From contig CAZXDV010000076.1 of the NCBI GenBank assembly GCA_964639535.1, positions 1 to 11,967 of the forward strand: a DNA stretch of 11,967 nt, read 5' to 3'. Shown here one piece after another: positions 5,578 to 11,967 of this stretch (within the stretch, counting starts at the first letter, position 1; each line of letters opens with the position of its first letter). The stretch comes from WLWS01 sp964639535. Lineage in GTDB: Bacteria > Pseudomonadota > Gammaproteobacteria > Eutrophobiales > Eutrophobiaceae. A model generated the notes under the pieces. The model did no database searches. It worked only from the letters and a program-made list of their open reading frames with translations, and was not told the origin of the DNA. The position numbers and the translations under genes were made by a program.

Positions 5578-8271
5578 ATGAAAGTGAGATTCCTGTTATT
5601 TAGTTTGAGCCTCCTGGCTTGTCCAGGGGCGCTCGCCTGCGATGTTGAGTCGATATTTTCAGGATCGTCAGGGTCCGCGCAGGGGGCAGGGAGTGGCCCC
5701 GCGGGTGAGCAGGCTATTTACCGGGAATACCTGCGACAGGCGTCCTGCACAAGCAGCCCTGCTTCACGGGCAGACAGCTCAATTGCACTTGTGGACTTAA
5801 TCCTTGACAGGGCACAGCATGGCTCGGCAAACAGGGAAGCCTTGCATGAAAATGCGATGGTGCTGATAAATGACGCGCAAAAAACAAGCAAGGCTAATGG
5901 TTTATTTATCGAGTATGCGCGTCTCCTGCAATTGCAGTGGGTCCTGTACCTGCAGAAAAATGAGTCCATAAAAGGCCTGGAGTTACTTCCTGAAGCGATT
6001 GATTATTTACAACGTGCGGAAGCACCTGCTGATTTGATCGCTGAGATTTATAAGGATCTCTCCTACACCTATATCCTGGCGGGTGAATTATCCAGTGCAA
6101 AAACCTACCTGAGACGGGCAGTTGTTCTGACCGTGAATTCCGGTGATGACGATCTTAAAACGGAAATCATCCTGTCTATCGCTGATGCTTATAGAAAAAC
6201 GGCCGAGCTGGAGGTAGCAACAAGATACTACCGCCAGGCTTTTTCAATCAACGATGCTAAAGACAATGACTTTAAGTACGATGCCCTGTTAAAGCTGGGT
6301 ACCCTGGACAGGGAACAGGGGCACATTGAAGAGGCCGTCAAGAAGCATCTTGCTTCCTATGAATTCTTCAAAAATGGAAATTACTACAGGTCACTGGTAG
6401 CTGAAATCGAACTTGCTCGTGATTTCCTGGTGAAGAGAGATTTTCAACAATCCAGTAAATATGCATTACTTGCATTCAATGATAGTCGTGCATTTTCCGA
6501 GCAAAAGCTGGATGCAGTGCTGATACTGATGAAATCGGATCCCGGCAACTGGAAAAAATGGTCGAACGAAATCCAGTCTATCCTGGAAGACGCTATTGAA
6601 AAGTCTGGTACTGATGTCGCCCATCCTATCCGCCAGCTGGAACATGCTCGCCTGGAACTCGAGTATGTTTTAAGTTCAGGAGATGCAGACCTTATCAGGC
6701 AGGTAGGTGATAATGGATTACGAGTATTCACAAGATTGCGCGATGATTTGAAGCGCTCAGAGGAGGCTTACCATGGTTGGATAGCTTCTGCAAAACCGTT
6801 TATCAGCACCTACATCAAGACGCTGTATTACACTGACAAGAACCGCTTGTTCGATGTCCTTGAAAAAACCTATTCAATTAGTCCGAAACCGGCACAGCTA
6901 GAGAACACTCGCCTGCTCAATCAACAAAAGGAACCAGCAGAAATAGCTTTGCTGGAGGCCTATCTTGGCGCCGAGAAAAGTGTCGTCGATGCCAGTTCAG
7001 ACTGGGAAGAGACACGTAACAGTGCGAACAGGGAAAAGCTGGAGCAACTCAAGGCAAGGAGGGACCTGGCAAGGGAAGCATATCTTGAGTCCAGGAATAG
7101 CACTGAAGGAGAAACTTCTCGGGAGCATGAAGTCGTTGAAACAGGACCGGCTAAAATCGGAGCTGGCGATCTGTTTCTCAGGTATTACCTGCAGGAAGAC
7201 ATCAGCCTGTTGCTGGCGAGGCACGCAGACGGAGAAGAAATTATCGAGCTGCCAGCGCGCTCCGAAGTAAGAAAGCTGGTTGAAAAAATAGATGAGCGTT
7301 TCCTGTCCGGTGGATCGACCCGGGCAAAGCGTCAGCAGTTACTGGGCCAGCTACGGGCGCTGCTTCCGATACAGTTGTTACAGGACAGGGAGTTCGACAG
7401 GCTGGTCATCCTGCCCGATGACGAGATCCACAGGGTGCCTTTTTCGGCAATAAACCTGGGGAACGGGGACAGGGTCTATAAGCCTGTTTCAGGCAAGTAT
7501 CGAGTTACTCGAACACATTCGGCTTACCAGTACTATGCGGCGAATAAGCCTGGCCGCATTAACGGCGAGACTAATGCTGCTGATATCCTTGTATTTGCCG
7601 ACCCCCATTTTGATGAACACCGGCTGGCTGCCAGTTCGTCGGCTACCTTTCGAAACTGGTCAAGAAATCTCGCTCGATTACCGCATACGGCTGATGAAGC
7701 CAGGCAGATAGTGGCTCTTTTCCCGGATAAGAAAACCGCTGTTTTCCAGGGAAAAGAAGCGACCGGCGCGATCCTGTTATCAGAGCAGGCAAGGTCAGCA
7801 AACGTTCTGCACATTGCAACTCACGGCTACTACAACCAGAACACGCCGGATATTGTTGGAGTGGCGACGGCGGTGGAAGACAGGGACGGTAATCCGCAAA
7901 GAGGTTTCCTGAGCTTATCTGCGTTGCTGAGTAAGCCTTACAACTCGGACTTAATTGTCATCAGCGGATGTGAAACCATGCTTGGTAAAGAATATGACGG
8001 CTTTGGGGTGCAGGGCCTGGCCCAGGCATTCATTGCACAGGGTGCCGGCTCCGTTGTCGGTACGCTATGGAAAGTTGCCGATAAACCTACTTCAATATTT
8101 ATGAGGTACTTTTACGAGGCGCTGAAATCAAACGGCGGTAACAGCTCCCTGGCATTAAATACTGCCAGGAACAGGCTGGCATCAATGGGAAGATACAGGG
8201 ATCCGATTTACTGGGCTGCGTTTGTCCTGACCTCCGCCAATACCGGTTTTGAGAAAAACATTCTGCTTTGA
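5578..8271 (+). CDS. Exported TPR-CHAT caspase-like cysteine peptidase
   Basis: The product has 897 residues. A Sec signal peptide (MKVRFLLFSLSLLACPGALA, then CDVES) sends it to the periplasm; LLAC also weakly resembles a lipobox, so a lipoprotein is possible. At least four TPR-like helix pairs follow (about 155-302), then more helical sequence and a charged coiled-coil-like stretch (about 470-520). The CHAT domain (about 530-897) carries the clan CD dyad: His749 in VLHIATHG and Cys798 in VISGCET, followed by the conserved GAGSVVGTLWKV and YWAAFVL. CHAT peptidases (caspase HetF associated with TPRs) cleave specific partner proteins, as Csx29 does in type III-E CRISPR systems. Both catalytic residues are intact. 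I chose ATG 5578 because it begins the signal peptide; an ATG at 5485 would overlap the previous gene by 70 bases. Only AGG, 8 bases upstream, serves as ribosome site. Confidence 0.88.
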   Translation: MKVRFLLFSLSLLACPGALACDVESIFSGSSGSAQGAGSGPAGEQAIYREYLRQASCTSSPASRADSSIALVDLILDRAQHGSANREALHENAMVLINDAQKTSKANGLFIEYARLLQLQWVLYLQKNESIKGLELLPEAIDYLQRAEAPADLIAEIYKDLSYTYILAGELSSAKTYLRRAVVLTVNSGDDDLKTEIILSIADAYRKTAELEVATRYYRQAFSINDAKDNDFKYDALLKLGTLDREQGHIEEAVKKHLASYEFFKNGNYYRSLVAEIELARDFLVKRDFQQSSKYALLAFNDSRAFSEQKLDAVLILMKSDPGNWKKWSNEIQSILEDAIEKSGTDVAHPIRQLEHARLELEYVLSSGDADLIRQVGDNGLRVFTRLRDDLKRSEEAYHGWIASAKPFISTYIKTLYYTDKNRLFDVLEKTYSISPKPAQLENTRLLNQQKEPAEIALLEAYLGAEKSVVDASSDWEETRNSANREKLEQLKARRDLAREAYLESRNSTEGETSREHEVVETGPAKIGAGDLFLRYYLQEDISLLLARHADGEEIIELPARSEVRKLVEKIDERFLSGGSTRAKRQQLLGQLRALLPIQLLQDREFDRLVILPDDEIHRVPFSAINLGNGDRVYKPVSGKYRVTRTHSAYQYYAANKPGRINGETNAADILVFADPHFDEHRLAASSSATFRNWSRNLARLPHTADEARQIVALFPDKKTAVFQGKEATGAILLSEQARSANVLHIATHGYYNQNTPDIVGVATAVEDRDGNPQRGFLSLSALLSKPYNSDLIVISGCETMLGKEYDGFGVQGLAQAFIAQGAGSVVGTLWKVADKPTSIFMRYFYEALKSNGGNSSLALNTARNRLASMGRYRDPIYWAAFVLTSANTGFEKNILL

Positions 8272-8313
8272 GGACAATGCATTTGATACTTCGAAGTTGC
8301 CCCATGCCCGGTT

Positions 8314-10461
8314 CTAGCTAAAAATATCTCCTGCCCGGGCTTTCTCGTTGACGATTGCGGGACAGCGAAAACGCTCACCGTATAAAGCGGTAAGTTCATC
8401 ACACCGCTGCATAAATTTCTCCAGTCCATAGGTATTGACGAACTGGATAAAGCCCCCGGTCCACACAGGTGCGCCAATGCCCATAATAGAACCGATATTT
8501 CCATCAACGACGGATCTTAAAACATCGGTTTCAAGACATTTCAGGGTTTCGATCACCTGCCTGAATAGTAGCCTGTCCTTCACATCCTGCTCTTCAATGT
8601 CGAACGAGGGGTTGTAATACCTGTCCAGCAGGGGAGGCCATACGGTCCTGCTACCATCTTCAGCATAATCATAAAAGCCACCATTGTGATGTTTGCCGCC
8701 ACGGTTGTTCTGGTTCACAAGTAAATCCAGCACTTCCCGTTGAATATCCAGTTCACCCCACTTGTCTTTTTCTCCCATGGCATCCCATGTTTCGATAATT
8801 TTTAACGAAAGCTGCTGGCTGACTTCATCATAGATAGTGATAGGACCTACTGGCATGCCGATGGCCTTCCCCAGGTTGTCTATTTTTACAGGGTGCATTC
8901 CCTCGTGCAGCAGGCGAACTCCTTCGTTGAGATAGGTGCCAAACGTACGCGAAGTAAAAAAGCCCAGTGAATCATTTACCACGATAGGGGTCTTTTTAAT
9001 TTGTTGCGTGTAATCAAAGGCGCGTGCCAGGGTTTCATCACTGGTTAGTTCGCCACAGATGATTTCTACCAGGGGCATCTTGTCTACGGGCGAGAAGAAG
9101 TGAATGCCGATAAAATTGGCCGGGTTTGAACTTGCCTGTGCCAGCCCGGTTATTGGAAGGGTGGAGGTATTTGATCCCCACACTCCGTTGGCTACAAGAT
9201 ATTTTTCCGAGGACCTGATAATTTCCCTCTTCAAATCCATATTTTCAAAGACGGCCTCGATAACCAGGTCACAGCCATCAAGATCATTATCATTTGCGGT
9301 TGCCTTGATGAGTCCAAGCACCTGCTCCTTCCCGGCTTCATCCATTCGACCTTGCTGCACCCTTTTATCCAGTAATTTTTCTGAATAGGCTTTGCCCACG
9401 TCGGCAGATTCCTGGCTGACATCTTTTAATATCACCTCGATACCAGCCATTGCCGAGACAAAGGCGATCCCCTGGCCCATCATTCCTGCACCCAGGACGC
9501 CGACTTTATTTACCCGGCTTTTTTCAACGTGTCCTGGGCGACTTCCGCCGCCGTTGACCTTGTTGAGCCCGAAGAAGAAGGTAGTGATCATGTTCTTTGC
9601 CACATCGGTCTGCACCAGGTGGGTAAAAGCCCGTGATTCGACACGCAGGGCCGTGTCAAAGTCAACGGTCGCCGCCTGTACCGCGCAGTCCAGCACCTCG
9701 GCAGGGGCGGGCAGGAGGCCACGGGTTTTCTGTGCCGTCATGGCAGGTGCTCCCATCAGGACCTGTGCCAGTCTCGGTGAATTGGCACCGCCACCGGGAA
9801 TTTTATGACCTTTACGATCCCAGGGCTGCAATGCGGCTTCTGCATTACCCTTTTGTGCAAGAAGCCAGTCTCTTGCCCGGGGTAGCAATTCGTCCAGGCT
9901 TTGCACCGTCTCGTGAATGAGTCCAGCTTCCATGGCCTGCCGTGGAGTAAGTTTTTTACCCTCAAGAAGATAGGGCGCTGATTGCTCAAGTCCAATAAGG
10001 TTGACGGTCCTGACGATACCGCCGGCACCCGGGAGCAATCCAAGAGTCACCTCCGGCAAACCCATTTGAACTGATTTGTCGTCAAGAGCGATGCGGTAGT
10101 TGCAGGCCAGGCAAATCTCAAACCCACCTCCAAGAGCTGCTCCGTTGATAGCCGCAACAACAGGCACCGGTAGCTTTTCGAGGCGGCGAAACTGCAGTTT
10201 TACATGCTCAACCATGTCAAAGAACTCGTTTTCCAACCCGGGCTTCACTGCAAGAAGCTCCTTCAGATCACCACCTGCGAAGAAAACCTTTTTTGCCGAG
10301 GCGATAATGACGCCGCACAGTTCTTCCTCTTGCTCCAGCCTGTCTACGGTTTTAACCATCGCCTCGCGATACTCTGCATTCATGCAGTTGACCGGGCCTG
10401 ACTGGTCCATGGTAATTGTTACTATGCCGTCACTGTCTTTTTCGTAGTTAAAAACACTCAT
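8314..10461 (-). CDS. Fused enoyl-CoA hydratase / 3-hydroxyacyl-CoA dehydrogenase (FadB/FadJ type)
   Basis: This bifunctional beta-oxidation enzyme (715 residues) hydrates trans-2-enoyl-CoA and then oxidises the 3-hydroxyacyl-CoA with NAD. The N-terminal crotonase domain (about 1-200) has the oxyanion-hole segments FAGGDLKEL (61-69) and INGAALGGGFE (105-115) and both catalytic glutamates, Glu115 and Glu137 (GLPEVTLGLLPGAGG). The Rossmann domain begins at VGVLGAGMMGQGIA (320-333, GxGxxG). NTSTLPIT (431-438), IHFFSPVDKMPLVE (453-466, catalytic His454) and VNDSLGFFTSR follow, then the C-terminal helical domain. The length matches FadJ (about 714) and FadB (about 729); which one cannot be settled by eye. 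It lies 13 bases after the thiolase with AGGA 8 bases before its ATG, so the two are one operon. The enzymes act in the cytoplasm as an alpha/beta complex. Its stop lies 42 bases from the convergent CHAT gene, with no clear terminator between them. Confidence 0.92.
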   Translation of the reverse strand: MSVFNYEKDSDGIVTITMDQSGPVNCMNAEYREAMVKTVDRLEQEEELCGVIIASAKKVFFAGGDLKELLAVKPGLENEFFDMVEHVKLQFRRLEKLPVPVVAAINGAALGGGFEICLACNYRIALDDKSVQMGLPEVTLGLLPGAGGIVRTVNLIGLEQSAPYLLEGKKLTPRQAMEAGLIHETVQSLDELLPRARDWLLAQKGNAEAALQPWDRKGHKIPGGGANSPRLAQVLMGAPAMTAQKTRGLLPAPAEVLDCAVQAATVDFDTALRVESRAFTHLVQTDVAKNMITTFFFGLNKVNGGGSRPGHVEKSRVNKVGVLGAGMMGQGIAFVSAMAGIEVILKDVSQESADVGKAYSEKLLDKRVQQGRMDEAGKEQVLGLIKATANDNDLDGCDLVIEAVFENMDLKREIIRSSEKYLVANGVWGSNTSTLPITGLAQASSNPANFIGIHFFSPVDKMPLVEIICGELTSDETLARAFDYTQQIKKTPIVVNDSLGFFTSRTFGTYLNEGVRLLHEGMHPVKIDNLGKAIGMPVGPITIYDEVSQQLSLKIIETWDAMGEKDKWGELDIQREVLDLLVNQNNRGGKHHNGGFYDYAEDGSRTVWPPLLDRYYNPSFDIEEQDVKDRLLFRQVIETLKCLETDVLRSVVDGNIGSIMGIGAPVWTGGFIQFVNTYGLEKFMQRCDELTALYGERFRCPAIVNEKARAGDIFS

Positions 10462-11209
10462 TGTCTAAATCCTGTTATACGCGTTCAATGATGGTTGAGA
10501 TACCCATGCCACCGCCTATGCAAAGAGACAGCATGGCACGTTTTAACGAACGTCTTTCAAGCTCATCCATCATGGTGCTGACAAGCATGGCACCTGTAGC
10601 GCCAAGGGGGTGGCCCATGGCTATGGCACCACCGTTAACATTTGTAATTTCATGCTCAATATCAAGGTCCCGCATGTAACGCATTGCTACGGATGCGAAA
10701 GCTTCATTGATTTCCCACAGGTCAATGTCTTTCTTTTGCAGGCCGGCTTTTTCCAGGCATTTCTCAGCAGCGGGACCCGGGCCGGTTAACATGATAATGG
10801 GATCTGTAGATAACACGGCCGTTGCTACAACGCGGCCCCTGGGCGTCAGCCCGAGGTCCTTACCTGCCTTTTCGCTACCAACAAGAACTGCACTGGAGCC
10901 GTCAACGATGCCGGAAGAGTTACCCGGCGTGTGCACATGATTCACCTTTTGAATTGAGTTGTACTTCTTGATGATAATGTCATCAAATCCAAACTGGCCC
11001 ATCCCTTCAAAAGAGGGCTTGAGTGCTGCCAGGCCTTCCATTGAGGTGTCGGGCTTGATGAAATCATCTTTTTCAAGGATGGTGATACCGTTTTTGTCTT
11101 TAACCGGTACGACGGAACGGTCGAAATAACCGTTTTCCCTGGCATGGCTTGCACGTTTCTGTGACTCCACGGCGTAGGCATCCACATCCTCACGGGACCA
11201 TCCTTCGAG

Positions 11210-11303
11210 GGTGGCAATAGTGTCTGCACCGATACCCTTTTGCAATGAAAACAGGCTTTGTGCCACAGGGTATCGGTGGCAATAGTGTCTGCACCGATAC
11301 CCT
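11210..11303. repeat. 29-base direct repeat flanking the thiolase insertion
   Basis: The 29 bases at 11210-11238 (GGTGGCAATAGTGTCTGCAC and nine more) recur exactly at 11275-11303. The offset is 65, which is the size of the extra DNA in the thiolase gene. On the - strand each copy encodes the thiolase segment GIGADTIAT, in two different frames. Confidence 0.95.
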
Positions 11304-11333
11304 GTGGCACAAAGCCTGTTTTCATTGCAAAAG
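11237..11333. repeat. 42-base perfect inverted repeat with 13-base loop inside the thiolase gene
   Basis: The left arm 11237-11278 is the exact reverse complement of the right arm 11292-11333, around a 13-base centre (11279-11291). The right arm is the normal thiolase coding sequence and the left arm is an inverted copy of it. The inverted copy overlaps the first direct repeat by 2 bases and the second by 4 bases, which look like microhomology at two template-switch points. Confidence 0.95.
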
Positions 11334-11807
11334 CCGCATCCTGTACCATGGCTCCGCCGTTACTGAACATGGGTACCCGTGACATTGATTCAATGCCCCC
11401 GGCGACCACCAGGTCTTCCCAGCCGGAAGCCACCTTCTGCGCGGCGATGTTCACCGCTTCAAGGCCGGAGGCGCAAAACCGGTCAAGCTGTACGCCTGCC
11501 ACGGACTCGTCCCAGTCGGCGTTCTGAACAATCATTTTTGCTACATCGCTTCCCTGTTCCCCAACCGGCGTTACGCAACCCATAACCACGTCATCCACGT
11601 ACGAGGTATCAAGGTCATGCCGCTTTTGAAGTTCCCTCAACAGGCCGGCACCCAGGTCGATGGGCTTAACTTCGTGCAGGGTGCCGTCTTTTTTACCCTT
11701 GCTGCGCGGAGTTCTCAGGGCATCGTATATATAGGCATTTTCGGGCATTTATTTACTCCAGTTTATAACTCGCCAGGTGGCGGAATAATTAAATACAAGC
11801 GGGGCAT

Positions 11808-11825
11808 GGGAAGATAACTCTTCCC
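11808..11825. repeat. Inverted repeat GGGAAGA-TAAC-TCTTCCC upstream of the thiolase operon
   Basis: Perfect seven-base arms flank a four-base centre, 60 bases upstream of the thiolase start and just downstream of a weak candidate promoter. It could be an operator for a dimeric regulator of the fatty-acid operon or a small hairpin in the leader. It does not match the FadR or PsrA sites I know. Confidence 0.4.
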
Positions 11826-11836
11826 GCGCAACATTC

Positions 11837-11865
11837 CAAATAAAGAAATCCTGCGCGCAATTCAA
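11837..11865 (-). promoter_or_regulatory. Weak candidate sigma-70 promoter of the thiolase operon
   Basis: On the - strand TTGAAT (11860-11865), a 17-base spacer and TATTTG (11837-11842) lie about 90 bases before the thiolase ATG. Spacing is ideal, but the -35 matches only 4 of 6 and the -10 only 3 of 6. Confidence 0.25.
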
Positions 11866-11925
11866 TTTTTCTCGCCATTCAATCAATCCGCTGATAAGCT
11901 CATATTTACAAGGATCAAGGAGCAA

Positions 11926-11967
11926 ATGGCCTATGCAGGATCAACCACTGATTCGTTCCATGCCCTT
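11926..11967 (+). CDS. Possible start of a rightward gene, cut by the window edge
   Basis: AAGGAG at 11917-11922 precedes two ATG codons in different frames: 11926 (reading MAYAGSTTDS, only 3 bases after the site) and 11933 (reading MQDQPLIRSMP, 10 bases after it). Both frames stay open to the edge, and neither spacing is ideal. A rightward gene divergent from the fatty-acid operon is plausible, but too little is visible to name it or fix its frame. Confidence 0.3.
   Translation, partial: MAYAGSTTDSFHAL

Larger units (their letters stand above)
10475..11748 (-). pseudogene. Acetyl-CoA acyltransferase (thiolase), frameshifted by a 65-base insertion
   Basis: Beta-oxidation thiolase, cleaving 3-ketoacyl-CoA to acetyl-CoA and a shortened acyl-CoA. 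The N-terminal half starts at 11748 (GGAG 7 bases upstream) and has the nucleophile Cys92 in LDRFCASGLEAV plus VVAGGIESMSRVP. The C-terminal half, ending at 10475, has HTPGNSSGIVDGSSAVL, WEINEAFASVAM, NGGAIAMGHPLGATGA (active-site His) and LSLCIGGGMG (second active-site Cys). Between them 65 extra bases shift the frame by two, so GIGADTIAT is encoded twice, once in each frame. Removing 65 bases gives 1209 bases, exactly 402 residues plus stop, a normal thiolase length. As read, translation would run off frame to a stop at 10942, losing His and the second Cys. Both halves are otherwise undamaged. A GTG at 11266 opens the C-terminal half but could not give an active enzyme. Confidence 0.85.

Noticed and set aside
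2264..8271. A type III-E CRISPR (Craspase) locus because of the TPR-CHAT protein
   Set aside because: No repeat-spacer array, no gRAMP/Cas7-like gene and no Csx30/Csx31-like gene are visible, and this CHAT protein carries a signal peptide.
8272..8313. Terminator between the convergent CHAT and hydratase/dehydrogenase genes
   Set aside because: Only short palindromes such as CTTCGAAG are present, with no stable stem followed by a T-run on either strand.
10100..10447. 115-codon open frame on the + strand inside the hydratase/dehydrogenase gene
   Set aside because: It is antisense to a strongly conserved gene, has low-complexity S/P/R composition and shows no recognisable domain.
11237..11333. 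Inverted repeat as an insertion-sequence end, attachment site or terminator
   Set aside because: Both arms are thiolase coding sequence, there is no transposase, and the structure is fully explained by duplication and inversion of local sequence.

Overview
The window looks like chromosome from a Gram-negative bacterium, most likely a gammaproteobacterium. It carries a DUF2490-type outer-membrane barrel, Sec signal peptides, a fused hydratase/dehydrogenase paired with a thiolase in a beta-oxidation operon, Shine-Dalgarno sites of the GGAG type and moderate GC. No tRNA, rRNA, CRISPR array or insertion sequence was seen. The genus cannot be named from the sequence alone.

Left flank (1-2263): the tail of a hemerythrin-domain gene enters on the + strand and is broken by an in-frame TGA. 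A strong hairpin follows. Then come two leftward genes: a 160-residue NTF2-like protein and a DUF2490 outer-membrane protein with a good intrinsic terminator. A 444-base divergent spacer separates them from the central operon.

Central operon (2264-8271, + strand): five tightly packed genes encode an ECF-like sigma factor with a C-terminal extension; an overlapping single-pass membrane protein that looks like its anti-sigma factor; a compact animal-type haem peroxidase; a 164-residue protein of unknown family; and a large exported TPR-CHAT (caspase-like) cysteine peptidase. Gaps are -8, 27, 11 and 23 bases, so this is probably one transcript. A membrane-gated sigma switch next to a periplasmic caspase-like protease and a peroxidase suggests a stress-sensing, proteolysis-controlled system. 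This is the most interesting part of the window.

Right flank (8314-11748, - strand): a two-gene fatty-acid beta-oxidation operon, with the thiolase first and the enoyl-CoA hydratase/3-hydroxyacyl-CoA dehydrogenase second. The thiolase is frameshifted by a 65-base insertion with the signature of a double template switch: a 42-base perfect inverted repeat plus a 29-base direct repeat. Removing 65 bases restores a 402-residue enzyme, so the lesion is either very recent or an artefact. A rightward gene may begin at the extreme right edge.
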